NCBI GenBank assembly: GCA_026645575.1
Contig: JAPKMW010000057.1
Span: 1-64,000, forward strand
From: Caldilineaceae bacterium
GTDB taxonomy: Bacteria > Chloroflexota > Anaerolineae > Caldilineales > Caldilineaceae
Direction: 5' to 3'
DNA: 64,000 bases
Translations under genes and position numbers: made by a program
The notes under the pieces: generated by a model
Seen by the model: the letters and a program-made list of their open reading frames with translations, nothing else
Told to the model about the DNA's origin: nothing
The model's database searches: none
Shown: positions 8,302 through 17,215 of the stretch, piece by piece
How the letters are laid out: every line of letters starts with the position of its first letter
How positions within the stretch are numbered: position 1 is the first letter of the stretch

Positions 8302-10890
8302 ATGACCGGCTCTGCCAAAGAATTTAGTCGCTTATTAACCGAGGCGATTCGTCTGCTCAAAAGTCAAGAGGATAAGTCGATTGCGGCGATCCAGGATGAG
8401 CTAGGGTACGCCATCGGTCGTACTGGTGCAACAGTGGAGCATTGGCGCAAAGGCAATTTGCCGGCGCGCCCGGATCAAACCGAGGCATTTGTACAGGCGC
8501 TGTGCGAACGCACCGATCTCGATCGTGCCTGGTACAAACGGTTCTTGATCACAGCCGGTCATGCCAATCCGGAAAAGTTCCTGGCAACCTTGATTTTTGG
8601 CGCCAACCCAGCCCAACCTGCCGCTGTCGCCCAAACAGTAGTGACAGCCGCGCCTGAACCGGAGGCGCCTTTCTGGCCGCTTGTGCCGCCGGAGCAACCG
8701 CCGGAAGTCGCGAGGCTGGTTGGCCGCCAGAAGACCTTATTGCAACTCAAAGGGCAGCTTGTTACGGCGCAACTTGTCGTCATTACAGGCATGCCGGGGG
8801 TAGGGAAGACGGCATTGGCTGCCGCCTTGCTCCAGTGGCTCCAATGGCCGACGGAAAAATTGTTTTGGTATCCCTTCCGCGGCCGGGAAGGGATCAATGA
8901 TATTGTCTGGCGATTGGCCGATTTTCTAGCGTGGCATGGCTTACCTGAGTTTCAACGGCTGTTACGCAACAATCAGCCGCCACCGGCAACGGTGCTACTT
9001 GATGCGCTGTTTCATGCCATGCGTAACCAGGGATATCTACTTTGTTTTGATGATTTTCATTTGCTGGATGATCTGGGGGCCGCCGAACATTTACTCCGCT
9101 CATTTGAAGCCAGGGCGACACGCCGTGAATTACATATCGTGCTGATTTCACGCACGATCCCCAAAGTTGTGCAGACAACAGGAATTGAAACGGTGACCGG
9201 GTTAAGTCGTGAAGAAGCAAATAACTTGCTGCGCCAGCAAGGCATTCCCGTGACCGAGGAACGCATGATCGATATTCAGTTGTTGACACAAGGCAATCCG
9301 CAATTGTTATTGCTCATTGGCGACATGTTAAAACATGGCGGTGATCCGAATCTGCTGTTGACGTCGATCCTGCGTTCGGTATCCGTGGAAAATTATGTTC
9401 TGCGTGAAGTTGATGAACGCATTTCAGCCGAGGAACGTATTGTGATGCAGACCGTTGCCGTGCTGACGGAAGCAGCGGCCAACGTGGAAATCATTGAAGT
9501 GGTGGCCGCAATTGGTGGTGTGAAAAAGCATCTCCTGCATCTAGCGGAACGGCATTTGGTGCTATGCGACCGTAGAGGGGCAGAACCGATCTACAGTCAA
9601 CACGCACTTGTGCAGACCTTTTATTATGAGATGCTCAGTCGCAGCGAACGACGCACGCTGCATCGCCGGGCGGCTGACTACTATTTACACGAGCGCCATG
9701 ATCCCCTCCATGCGGCGTTGCACCTGGAGCGCGCCAGCGAATATGAGCAGGCGGTTCGGGTGATTGCTCATGCCCCATTGCCCCAATTGCTTCGGCAAGG
9801 GCGTGTACAAACCGTAACTCAATTGCTCGAAAAGCTAGCCGCCGAATATGGGGACAGTTGGCAAGATCAACAAAATTGGCTACTGCTTTCGATTATCCGC
9901 GGTCACATCTACCGTCTACTAGGCGTCTACCAGCGTACGCTGGAGATGTTTGAAGCGGCATTACACCAGAGCGGATCCCCACTAAACCAGGCAAAATTAT
10001 TAACAGAATTGGGCGCCACCTACTCTGCCAAAGGTCAATTTGTTGAGGCCAAACAGCTTTACTTGCAAAGCCTTGCGCTCTATCAGTCGCTGGCCGATGA
10101 CAGTCAGTTGGCTGAACTACACAATGGCATTGGTTGGGCGGCTTACCGCTTAGGACATCTGACCGAAGCCTATACCCATTTTCAACAAGGGCAACATTTT
10201 GCCCATAAGCACAACCAAGAGCAATTGATCGCACGCATAGAACAAGGGCTTGGCTTAATTCAATGGCGCCGCGGTGAATTGGCGGCGGCGGAAGCCACCT
10301 TTACCGCAAGTCGCCACCGCTTTGCTCAACTTGGGGAAAGTTGGCACGAGGCCGAATCAGTTAGCAATCTGGGGCTGGTCTTTGATGAGACCGGTGACGT
10401 CCAACGCGCCCGTCAACAGTGGGAACAGGCCATTGAGATGATGGAAAAGATCGGCAAAATCAACAGCCTCATTACAACCTACTGTAACCTGGGCGACTCC
10501 TACCAGGCAACCGGTGAGGGTCGCACGGCTATCGGCTATTACACAACAGCGCTTCAGCTCGTGGAAAACACCGATGACACGTTGATGCTGAGTTATACGT
10601 TGGCGCGGCTGGCAGATGCACAACTCACCCTTGGCAAACAACAGGAGGCGCTGCTGACTGCCACACGCGCCTACCAAATTGCCAAAGCCGGCGTGTATCA
10701 AGCCGAACTTGGGAGCATCTGTCGGGTTTTAGGCGACATTTGGGCGGCGTTGACTGATTTCAACCAGGCGCAATGCTATTATCAACAAGCATTGCCCTTG
10801 CTGGAAGTAACACAAGAAATAGATGAATTAACCAAAGCGCGTCAGCGCTACGAACAACTTTCTACCTCGATAAGGAGACCCAAACCATGA
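8302..10890 (+). CDS. HTH-NB-ARC-TPR (STAND) regulator
   Basis: Protein of 862 residues with the layout of a STAND signal-transduction ATPase. Residues 1-95 form a helix-rich N-terminus with an XRE-like helix-turn-helix (SIAAIQDELGYAIGRTGATV then EHWRKG). An NB-ARC-type ATPase follows: VGRQ at 140-143, Walker A GMPGVGKT (163-170), Walker B LLCFDDFHLLDD (about 250-261), then an arginine-containing sensor IVLISRT. From about 470 to the end there are tetratricopeptide repeats, typified by AKLLTELGATYSAKGQFVEA and LGDSYQATGEGRTAIGYY. STAND proteins usually sit in an ADP-bound off state until a ligand is sensed by the repeats. The gene is divergent from the lanthipeptide operon and overlaps the next gene by four bases, so it is a candidate regulator of both. 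The ribosome binding site is weak. Confidence 0.85.
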   Translation: MTGSAKEFSRLLTEAIRLLKSQEDKSIAAIQDELGYAIGRTGATVEHWRKGNLPARPDQTEAFVQALCERTDLDRAWYKRFLITAGHANPEKFLATLIFGANPAQPAAVAQTVVTAAPEPEAPFWPLVPPEQPPEVARLVGRQKTLLQLKGQLVTAQLVVITGMPGVGKTALAAALLQWLQWPTEKLFWYPFRGREGINDIVWRLADFLAWHGLPEFQRLLRNNQPPPATVLLDALFHAMRNQGYLLCFDDFHLLDDLGAAEHLLRSFEARATRRELHIVLISRTIPKVVQTTGIETVTGLSREEANNLLRQQGIPVTEERMIDIQLLTQGNPQLLLLIGDMLKHGGDPNLLLTSILRSVSVENYVLREVDERISAEERIVMQTVAVLTEAAANVEIIEVVAAIGGVKKHLLHLAERHLVLCDRRGAEPIYSQHALVQTFYYEMLSRSERRTLHRRAADYYLHERHDPLHAALHLERASEYEQAVRVIAHAPLPQLLRQGRVQTVTQLLEKLAAEYGDSWQDQQNWLLLSIIRGHIYRLLGVYQRTLEMFEAALHQSGSPLNQAKLLTELGATYSAKGQFVEAKQLYLQSLALYQSLADDSQLAELHNGIGWAAYRLGHLTEAYTHFQQGQHFAHKHNQEQLIARIEQGLGLIQWRRGELAAAEATFTASRHRFAQLGESWHEAESVSNLGLVFDETGDVQRARQQWEQAIEMMEKIGKINSLITTYCNLGDSYQATGEGRTAIGYYTTALQLVENTDDTLMLSYTLARLADAQLTLGKQQEALLTATRAYQIAKAGVYQAELGSICRVLGDIWAALTDFNQAQCYYQQALPLLEVTQEIDELTKARQRYEQLSTSIRRPKP

Positions 10891-11345
10891 AGATTTTTTC
10901 CCCTAGCGCACCATCGGCACGATCAACGCTACATGCCAATCTATGCGCTGGACTTACGCGCACGCTAACGGCTTCGCTTCTATTCAGCTTCGTAGCTGTC
11001 ACCCACTTGCCTCCTACTGTGGCGCAAGCAGCCAATGATGGGGGGCCAGTGACGCAGTCGCAACAAGCAACGGCGCCTTCATCCGTGACTTGGCAAAATT
11101 TCATGCAGGTGAGCCAACCCGCCAGCAATAATACCGAAGTTGAACCGGCTCCGGTGGATCAGAATCCAATTGGGGGCAAACTACCACCCGCCCCTAAGGA
11201 TGACACTTGTCCTCCACCAGGTGACGACAAAGGCGGCAGTTGGGTAAACGGTGATAATAGTGTGGCGACAAAACTGCATACAATCTTAAAAACGATTGGC
11301 TCGCGCGGGTTGGTCCTTGAAACCAAGCGTGGCTGTGGCGGATAG
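10887..11345 (+). CDS. Small secreted Pro/Gly-rich protein
   Basis: A 152-residue protein whose start ATGA overlaps the stop of the preceding STAND gene, with AAGGAG upstream, so the two are translationally coupled. The N-terminus has a long signal-like segment: positive residues, then LTASLLFSFVAVTHLPPTVA ending near VAQAAND, a plausible signal peptidase site. The mature part is low in structure and rich in Pro, Gly and Asp (NPIGGKLPPAPKDDTCPPPG), with two Cys, one mid-chain and one in the C-terminal KRGCGG. I recognise no family. It may be a secreted signal, an accessory factor or an extracellular peptide; the link to the regulator is by context only. Confidence 0.7.
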   Translation: MKIFSPSAPSARSTLHANLCAGLTRTLTASLLFSFVAVTHLPPTVAQAANDGGPVTQSQQATAPSSVTWQNFMQVSQPASNNTEVEPAPVDQNPIGGKLPPAPKDDTCPPPGDDKGGSWVNGDNSVATKLHTILKTIGSRGLVLETKRGCGG

Positions 11346-11470
11346 ATCGAACACACCCGGTTCGTAAGTTTGCATGGTCAGATGGGTCAAGGCTATGATA
11401 GCACAATGGCTTCGGCCCGATGAGTTGCTAGCCGAAACGTTACAAAACCGATAAAAGAGGATCACGATCT

Positions 11471-12715
11471 ATGCTGACTACGACAACCCTCACCCCCCAA
11501 CGCGCCATTGCCGAATTGCAAGAGCTGCACGCCCTCACCGGCGACGAAAATGGCGCCCAACGCCTGGCCTGGACGCCAACGTGGGCCAAGGCGCGCGATT
11601 GGTTCAAAGCTAAACTGGCCGAACTGCCGGTCGAAACCCATCAAGACGAAGCCGGCAACCTATGGTCAACGCTGCCCGGCCACTCCGACCAAGCGCTGCT
11701 CATCGGCGGCCATCTCGATTCAGTGCCGAATGGCGGCTGGTTGGATGGTTGTCTCAATGTGTTAGCCGGGTTGGAAGTGTTGCGCCGTGTGGCGGCGGAG
11801 GGCAAACCGCCCGTTACGCTCCGGCTGGTCGACTGGGCCGATGAAGAGGGCGCACGCTTTGGTCATAGCTTGCTGGGATCCAGTGGTGTTTCCGGCTCGT
11901 TGCAACCGGCGAAGGCCGCCGAATTACGCGATCGGGACGGGTTACGTCTGGCGGATGTGGTGCGACCGTATGGCGTTGATATTCAACGCGCCAAAGAAGC
12001 CGCCAAAGAATTGCGCAACGCCGCCGCCTACCTGGAACTGCATATTGAGCAAGGACCAGTGTTGGAAAGTCTGAACTTGCCCCTGGGCGCGGTCATCGGC
12101 ACCTATGGCGTGGAACGGCACAGCCTTACCTTTAGCGGACAGGCCGCCCATGCCGGTTCGACGCCCATGAATCAACGACGTGATGCCTTGGGGGCGGCGG
12201 CGAAATTCGCCCTGGAAATTCGTGAAATCGCTAAACGGCACGGCGGCGTCTGCACTTGTGGTCGCATTGCCGTCAAACCCAACATTCCCACAGCGGTCGT
12301 CGGCGAGTGTGACATTACCTTGGATCAGCGCCACCTGAATGCGGAAAGCCTGGCAACCATGTTGGCCGAAGCGCAACAGGCCAGCCAACACTTTGCCCAA
12401 GAGGAAGATGTTGCGCTGACCTGGCATCACCTCTGGCGGATTCACCCGATTCTCTTTCACCAGAAGCTGGTTGACCTTTGCGCCGAAGCTGTGCTGGAAA
12501 CGTGCGGCCAGGTGCATCGCCTGCCCAGCGGCCCGCTCCATGATGCCGCCGAAGTCGCCCGCGCCGGGGTGCCGACGGTCATGCTCTTTGTCCAAAGCCT
12601 GCGTGGTCTCTCCCATGCCAAAGAGGAAGATACCCGTCTTGAGCATCTGGCGCAAAGTGTGATTGCGTTGGATAAATTGACCACCAAGACCATGCAGTGG
12701 GTACAAACAGGCTAG
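11471..12715 (+). CDS. M20 family N-carbamoyl-amino-acid hydrolase / allantoate amidohydrolase-like
   Basis: A 414-residue zinc amidohydrolase of the hydantoinase/carbamoylase group, which removes carbamoyl groups from N-carbamoyl amino acids or ureido compounds and acts in the cytosol. Metal ligands are visible in GGHLDSVPNGGWLDGC (His81, Asp92) and DWADEEGARFG (Glu125/126), and in the family motif LHIEQGPVLE. The small dimerisation domain starts near TYGVERHSLTFSGQAAHAG and ends before the late HDAAEVARAGVPTVMLFV segment, which supplies the last ligand. Length matches the family (about 410). AAGAGGA nine bases upstream supports the start. The next gene is an enolase-superfamily enzyme on the same strand. 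The exact substrate (carbamoyl amino acid, allantoate or ureidopropionate) cannot be decided. Confidence 0.88.
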   Translation: MLTTTTLTPQRAIAELQELHALTGDENGAQRLAWTPTWAKARDWFKAKLAELPVETHQDEAGNLWSTLPGHSDQALLIGGHLDSVPNGGWLDGCLNVLAGLEVLRRVAAEGKPPVTLRLVDWADEEGARFGHSLLGSSGVSGSLQPAKAAELRDRDGLRLADVVRPYGVDIQRAKEAAKELRNAAAYLELHIEQGPVLESLNLPLGAVIGTYGVERHSLTFSGQAAHAGSTPMNQRRDALGAAAKFALEIREIAKRHGGVCTCGRIAVKPNIPTAVVGECDITLDQRHLNAESLATMLAEAQQASQHFAQEEDVALTWHHLWRIHPILFHQKLVDLCAEAVLETCGQVHRLPSGPLHDAAEVARAGVPTVMLFVQSLRGLSHAKEEDTRLEHLAQSVIALDKLTTKTMQWVQTG

Positions 12716-12782
12716 GTTCTGTCAATCGGCTGGTTTATGGCCGGTAGAAGAGAAGGTGTATTTCAAGTTTAGGGCGAGTTTT

Positions 12783-12840
12783 CGCTCTGTGCGAGTCCGT
12801 GACTCGCCCTGTTCAGCGAGTCACGGACTCGCACAGAGCG
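12783..12840. repeat. GTCCGTGAC palindromic element, GCGAGT type
   Basis: Perfect 25-bp stem (12783-12807 with 12816-12840) around an eight-base loop. Each arm is itself a small hairpin, GCGAGT-CCGTG-ACTCGC. The outer triplet variant is CTC-TGT-GC. Confidence 0.92.
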
Positions 12841-12957
12841 GTGCTACCCTAAAAGTGAAATGCACCCTAGAAGAGATGCGGATGCAGATGGCGCGGATCT
12901 TGTCGTAAAGAGAAAATCCGCGTCAACTGCATCCGTGTCTGTCCCCTTTTCCGCAAG

Positions 12958-12986
12958 CTGGCAACTTTCCTCAAACCTGCTATAAT
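12958..12986 (+). promoter_or_regulatory. Sigma-70-like promoter for the enolase-superfamily gene
   Basis: CTGGCA (12958-12963), 17 bp, TATAAT (12981-12986), about 94 bp before the start codon at 13080. The -10 is consensus and the -35 matches at four of six positions. Confidence 0.5.
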
Positions 12987-13079
12987 GGTCGTTATGATTA
13001 TCACCCCTATTCCGCAAATTCAATTCCATTGATTCATTATTGATTCACTATCGCACAAAGCGCACTGGAAAGGTCTACC

Positions 13080-14258
13080 ATGAAAGTTACCGGCGTTCGC
13101 ACCCAATCCTATGAAATCGAACTGGCGCGCCCGCTGGGTGATGCCAATGATCCCCGCGGCTGCACCCACCTCGCCATGATGGCGGTCTATCTCGACACCG
13201 ATGAAGGGCTGACGGGCATTGCCATCAGCGGCCCCGGCATGGAAAAGATGATTAAGGGCATGGTCGATGGCTTGATTGTCGGGCGCGACCCGCGGGGTGT
13301 GCGCGGGCTGTGGAAGCGCATGATCGACCAGGTCTTCAAGGGCAACAACCGGGGCATGGTCTCCGGCGCCATTGCCGCCATTGATGTGGCGCTCTGGGAT
13401 CTAAAGGCCAAGATCAACAACGAGCCACTCTGGAAGACGTTGGGCGCCTCCTCGCGCTATGTCAAGGGCTATGCCAGTGACATTGGTTTGAACCTAAGCG
13501 ATGACGAGTTACGAGCCTTTTACACCCGTCTTGCCCAACAAGGCATCCACGCCGGCAAGGTCAAGGTGGGGTTGAGCCAGACGGACGACCTACGCCGCAT
13601 TGGCTTGATGCACGATGCCCTGGCCACCAGCGGCAAGAAACCGTTGCTCATGATCGACTCCAACGAGTATTGGTCGCCCAAGCAAGCCATCCGTCATATC
13701 CAGGAAATTGAGGAACAGTTTGATCTCTTCTGGGTGGAAGAACCGGCGCGGCGTTGGGACTATCGCGGGCTGCGCAAAGTCTCGGAAAGTGTACGTGCGG
13801 CTGTTGCCACCGGGGAAAACCTCAACGACATTAGCGAATTTATGGCCCTGGTTGCCAACGAAGCGGCGGATGTGATCCAGGTCGGCGTCGGCACCTCGGG
13901 CATCACTGGCGCGATGATGGTGGCCGAGATGGCTTACGGCTTTGAGATTCCAGTTTCGCTCATGAACTGCCCAGCCAACTATATGGCCCATCTGGCCGCC
14001 GTGTTGCCCAATCACAACATGATGGAAGTGCTGGACGCCGGCGGCGACCAAGGCATGATCCACCGGCACACGGTGCAGGACGGCTATGTGGTCTTGAGCG
14101 ATGATCCCGGCATCGGCATCACCTTTGATGAAGCCAAGTTGAATGCTTGGGCGATTGACAAGCCGTCGGCGCGCGTCACTATGCCCTTTGCCCGCCGCCG
14201 GGGCGCTGGTCTCTTCCAAGTGCCGGTGGGCGAGCCAGAGCATTTGCCGGAGGAATAA
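13080..14258 (+). CDS. Mandelate racemase / muconate lactonizing enzyme family protein
   Basis: Enolase-superfamily enzyme of 392 residues. The N-terminal capping domain ends around RGMVSGAIAAIDVALWDLKAK, the usual boundary motif. The TIM barrel carries a KxK general base (GKVKVG), a first metal ligand in LLMIDSNEYW, a second in FWVEEPARR and a third in ATGENL. These enzymes abstract a proton alpha to a carboxylate, mostly in sugar-acid dehydration or in racemisation. AAAGG seven bases upstream supports the ATG. The stop is followed within eight bases by a palindromic element. The preceding amidohydrolase suggests catabolism of small carboxylates, but the substrate is unknown. Confidence 0.88.
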   Translation: MKVTGVRTQSYEIELARPLGDANDPRGCTHLAMMAVYLDTDEGLTGIAISGPGMEKMIKGMVDGLIVGRDPRGVRGLWKRMIDQVFKGNNRGMVSGAIAAIDVALWDLKAKINNEPLWKTLGASSRYVKGYASDIGLNLSDDELRAFYTRLAQQGIHAGKVKVGLSQTDDLRRIGLMHDALATSGKKPLLMIDSNEYWSPKQAIRHIQEIEEQFDLFWVEEPARRWDYRGLRKVSESVRAAVATGENLNDISEFMALVANEAADVIQVGVGTSGITGAMMVAEMAYGFEIPVSLMNCPANYMAHLAAVLPNHNMMEVLDAGGDQGMIHRHTVQDGYVVLSDDPGIGITFDEAKLNAWAIDKPSARVTMPFARRRGAGLFQVPVGEPEHLPEE

Positions 14259-14265
14259 TGCCCGC

Positions 14266-14324
14266 CGCTCACCGCCGGTCCGTGACCGATGATTGGGGCG
14301 CCGGTCACGGACCGGCGGCGAGCG
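14266..14324. repeat. GTCCGTGAC palindromic element, GCCGGT type
   Basis: Arms 14266-14288 and 14302-14324 pair with one mismatch. The arm hairpin is GCCGGT-CCGTG-ACCG. The outer triplet is CTC-ACC-GC. It starts eight bases after the preceding stop codon. Confidence 0.88.
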
Positions 14325-14383
14325 AGGGTTGGCGTTACCTGGAGGAATCGCGCAATTAATGGAAGTAACACAAGCACAAGGTT

Positions 14384-14439
14384 AGGGAGACAGGGAGACA
14401 AGAAGAAGGGAAGTATTCTTCTTGTCTCCCTGTCTCCCT
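14384..14439. repeat. Tandem-word hairpin (GGGAGACA)
   Basis: Perfect 24-bp stem between 14384-14407 and 14416-14439 with an eight-base loop. The left arm is a tandem of AGGGAGAC followed by AAGAAGAA, and the right arm is its exact complement. Confidence 0.9.
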
Positions 14440-14505
14440 ATCTGTAGACGTAGAAAACCCACCTATGCTATAATGCAGGAAATGCGTTTTTGATGAGGAG
14501 GGGCT

Positions 14506-15279
14506 ATGTCGTATCCGTTTCCGGGCATGAACCCGTGGTTGGAAGATTCGAAGATTTGGCGCAATGTTCATTTGAGTTTGATCAATGCATTACGCGATGA
14601 TCTGGCCCCCCAACTGGAGCCGCGCTACTTTGTTGATGTAGAAACGCACACCTATATCTCAACATCGCCAAATTTGCCGATTCGCACCCGTTATCCCGAT
14701 GTGAGTATCTTGAAAACAGGGGGGCCAGCCGTTGGTTCACCGGCTGTACGCTCGGCAGCTATACCCTTAGTCATTGATATGCCGCTGCCTGAACCGTATG
14801 AAGAACCCTATTTGGCGGTGCGTTTATTGCCTGACGGCGAAGTTGTGACCGTGATCGAGGTGTTGTCGCATACCAACAAAAGAGCTGGCGACGAACGCCA
14901 GAGCTACTTGGAGAAGCGCGCTTCCTTTATGAGCAGTGAGGTGCATTTTATTGAGATTGACTTGTTGCGCGCCTACGATCCCATGCCCTATGCCGAACAT
15001 CGCACTGCCCATTACCGGATCTTGGTGCGCCGCCGCGAGTTACGGCGGCGGGCGCACTTATACGCCTTCACTGTGCGCGACCCGATCCCGCTCTTTCCAT
15101 TGCCCCCGTTGCCCGATGACCAGGAACCGTTAGTCGATCTAGGCACGCTGTTACACGAGATTTATGATCGCGCCCGCTATCGCCTGGTCATTGATTATAG
15201 CAAACCACCCATCCCGCAGTTAGAACCAGCCGACGCCGCTTGGGCGGACGGATCTCTGGCCGCTGCCCAAATCCAATGA
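14506..15279 (+). CDS. DUF4058 family protein
   Basis: A 257-residue protein beginning MSYPFPGMNPWLEDSKIW, the hallmark N-terminus of DUF4058 (PFPGMDPYLE-type). Further family features are the segment RTRYPDVSIL, the central EVVTVIEVLSHTNKRAG and GDERQSYLEKR, and the late RARYRLVIDYSKPPIPQL. The core IEVLSxxNK with surrounding acidic residues resembles PD-(D/E)XK nuclease folds, but no biochemical function is known to me. GAGGAGG four bases before the ATG supports the start. DUF4058 genes are common in cyanobacteria and Chloroflexota. The mutarotase-like gene follows after 12 bp, so the two may be cotranscribed. Confidence 0.9.
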   Translation: MSYPFPGMNPWLEDSKIWRNVHLSLINALRDDLAPQLEPRYFVDVETHTYISTSPNLPIRTRYPDVSILKTGGPAVGSPAVRSAAIPLVIDMPLPEPYEEPYLAVRLLPDGEVVTVIEVLSHTNKRAGDERQSYLEKRASFMSSEVHFIEIDLLRAYDPMPYAEHRTAHYRILVRRRELRRRAHLYAFTVRDPIPLFPLPPLPDDQEPLVDLGTLLHEIYDRARYRLVIDYSKPPIPQLEPADAAWADGSLAAAQIQ

Positions 15280-15291
15280 AATTGAACAACT

Positions 15292-16110
15292 ATGCTAACG
15301 CTGCAAAATACCCAATTGACCGTTGAAATTCTCGACCCCGTCGCCGACCGTGAACGCTTTGGCGTGCGCTACTGCACCGGCGGCTACATCTTCCAGATTC
15401 ATGACGCCACCCACGGCCCCCTGCTTTCCGGCCCGACCTATCCCCATAGCTTTAACTGGTTTGACGGCCAAGGCATCCCCGACGCCTTCAACCTGTCACC
15501 CCTGAAAACCAGCGAAAGCGAACCCGTGGCGCTAATTCTCGGCATCGGCCTTTGTGATCTCAACGCCAAAACGATTCAAGAGTTTTGCCAGTGGCAGGTC
15601 AGCCAGAGTGCCAATGCCATTCACTTTACCACCCAACAGAGCTTTGATGAGTGGAGCGTAACACTGGAACGCACGGTAACGCTGCTCAATCGCACGGTGC
15701 GTTCGGACACAACGGTGCGCTGCACAGGGCGTCGCCCGGTGCCGGTGCGCTGGTTTCCCCACCCCTTCTTCCCGCAACTGCCGGCGGGCAATGACGAGTT
15801 GTTAAAGCTCAACATTCCCGTTAGCTTTCCCGAAAGCTCGGCTTATGCGCAAGACGAAAATGGCTTTATCAACCGCAAGGGCTGGCCGTGGACAGCCGGT
15901 TACTTCCAGGGGCTGGATCACAACGCCACCACGAATCTGATCATCATCCAGCGTCACCCGCAACTGGGCCAACTGACAGCCACTTGCAGCTATGCGCCCG
16001 ACTTCTTTCCGATCTGGGGCAATCAAAACACCTTTTCCTGGGAGCCATATCTGGAACGCACCGTCGCCAACGGTCAACAACTGAGTTGGCGGATCGACTA
16101 CGATTTCTAA
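15292..16110 (+). CDS. Aldose epimerase / galactose mutarotase-like protein
   Basis: A 272-residue protein with a beta-rich pattern like the galactose-mutarotase superfamily: an N-terminal ILDPVADRERFGVRYCTGG, then HSFNWFDGQGIPDAFNL, and a central run of alternating strands with RWFPHPFFPQL and the late TWSWEPY-like NTFSWEPYLERTV. It has no signal peptide, so it is probably cytosolic. Canonical aldose epimerases carry catalytic His and Glu; HPFF and SWEPYLE are candidates, but the assignment is by pattern only. It follows the DUF4058 gene closely. It could instead be an uncharacterised carbohydrate-binding protein. Confidence 0.55.
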   Translation: MLTLQNTQLTVEILDPVADRERFGVRYCTGGYIFQIHDATHGPLLSGPTYPHSFNWFDGQGIPDAFNLSPLKTSESEPVALILGIGLCDLNAKTIQEFCQWQVSQSANAIHFTTQQSFDEWSVTLERTVTLLNRTVRSDTTVRCTGRRPVPVRWFPHPFFPQLPAGNDELLKLNIPVSFPESSAYAQDENGFINRKGWPWTAGYFQGLDHNATTNLIIIQRHPQLGQLTATCSYAPDFFPIWGNQNTFSWEPYLERTVANGQQLSWRIDYDF

Positions 16111-16120
16111 CAATTCTAGT

Positions 16121-16226
16121 AACGACTCAGCCTACCCGCTCTTCGCCATACCCCCGCCGGGGTTCCCGGTGACTGGCGTCGGTTATCGGTTGCCTTTCAG
16201 GCGCGGCTGGAAGCGGGCTGAGTCGT
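16121..16226. repeat. Divergent palindromic element with AACGACTCAGC ends
   Basis: AACGACTCAGC (16121-16131) is inverted at 16216-16226, and CCCGCT faces AGCGGG just inside. The interior carries GGTTCCCGGTGACTGGCGTC (16161-16180), found again near 25934. The interior has decayed, so the full hairpin is imperfect, but the ends match the GTAACGACTnAGC ends of other copies. Confidence 0.7.
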
Positions 16227-16258
16227 TCCCAATGCTAACAACGAGAGGATCAGCTTCC

Positions 16259-17074
16259 ATGCACGTCCGCCATCTACTCATCACCCTAACCATCGGCTTT
16301 GGCTTGTTGCTGCTGTTATACGGCAGCGTCTACAACGCCCCGCGCCTTCAGGCTGCCGGCTCGGTCATTGTCGAACAGCGCAGCGCATCACAAGCGGCTG
16401 ATCCGCAAGGCGTGTTGGCCCAATTGGTTGTAACGCCGACGCAAGACAATACACTCTACGAAAGTGCAACCGGTGACATCAGCAACGGCGCAGGGGATTA
16501 TTTCTTTGTCGGCACAACAGCGCGCGGTGCATCGATCCGCCGTGGTTTACTCTTCTTTGATCTGAGCGGCAAATTACCGGTCAGTGCCACCATTGTGAGT
16601 GCGACCCTCCAGTTGCACATGTCGAAAACATCAAGTGGACAAAGCGACGTTGCCCTCCACCGGCTGTTGAAAGTGTGGGGCCAAGGCACTTCCAATGCCA
16701 ATAGTAATGAAGGCGGCGGCGCCACGGCAACAACCGGTGACGCCACTTGGCTGCATACCCTCTTCAATACAACGCTCTGGCAAACCGCCGGTGGCGATTT
16801 TGTGCCGACAACCACCGCAACCCTTCCTGTTGTCGGTATAAATTTCTACCGCTGGTCTTCGCCTGGCCTGGTGGCTGATATAGAGCGCTGGTTGGCTAAC
16901 CCAGCCAGCAACTTTGGCTGGGTGCTTGTCGGCAATGAGACAGAGAGCGGCACCGCCAAACGCTTTGATACACGCGAGAATCCAATCGCAGCCAACCGTC
17001 CGCAGTTGATGATTGTCTATAACACCGGCACGGCTGAACAGCAGAGCCTCTATTTGCCGCTGATCCGCCAATAA
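16259..17074 (+). CDS. Secreted DNRLRE-domain protein
   Basis: A 271-residue secreted protein. The start at 16259 gives MHVRHLL followed by a hydrophobic stretch ITIGFGLLLLLYGSVY-like and a cut near LQAAG; an upstream in-frame start would read through the palindromic element and is rejected. The mature chain is a beta-sandwich DNRLRE domain: QDNTLYESATGDISNGAGDY near its start, RGLLFFDLSGKLPVSATIVS, SATLQLHM and the closing AANRPQLMIVYN. DNRLRE domains are carbohydrate-binding-like modules on extracellular proteins. The C-terminus SLYLPLIRQ is a short hydrophobic tail also seen on the subtilase at the end of the window. Confidence 0.85.
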   Translation: MHVRHLLITLTIGFGLLLLLYGSVYNAPRLQAAGSVIVEQRSASQAADPQGVLAQLVVTPTQDNTLYESATGDISNGAGDYFFVGTTARGASIRRGLLFFDLSGKLPVSATIVSATLQLHMSKTSSGQSDVALHRLLKVWGQGTSNANSNEGGGATATTGDATWLHTLFNTTLWQTAGGDFVPTTTATLPVVGINFYRWSSPGLVADIERWLANPASNFGWVLVGNETESGTAKRFDTRENPIAANRPQLMIVYNTGTAEQQSLYLPLIRQ

Positions 17075-17215
17075 CGACCCTGTGTTATCCACAAAGAGGC
17101 GTGCGCCCGCCTCGGTTATACGCAAAGCAAGTTATACTCAAAGCAAATTGAGAAGATGAATTCAAGGTCAACAGTCAGAAAACCCATGACCGTGACCAAT
17201 GATAAAGGGAATTTT

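Larger units (their letters stand above)
12716..13079. other. Intergenic with palindromic element and promoter
   Basis: Gap of 364 bp holding one copy of the GTCCGTGAC palindromic family (12783-12840) and a sigma-70-like promoter (12958-12986) ahead of the enolase-superfamily gene. The palindrome is flanked by complementary words, TTTCAAGTTTAGGG (12761-12774) and CCCTAAAAGTGAAA (12847-12860), so the full hairpin is about 100 bp. Confidence 0.6.

Noticed and set aside
11942..12706. Long minus-strand frame opposite the M20 amidase
   Set aside because: It is the antisense shadow of a gene with complete catalytic motifs.
12783..12840. Palindromic repeats considered as CRISPR
   Set aside because: Copies are scattered over 46 kb, not regularly spaced with unique spacers, and no cas gene is present.
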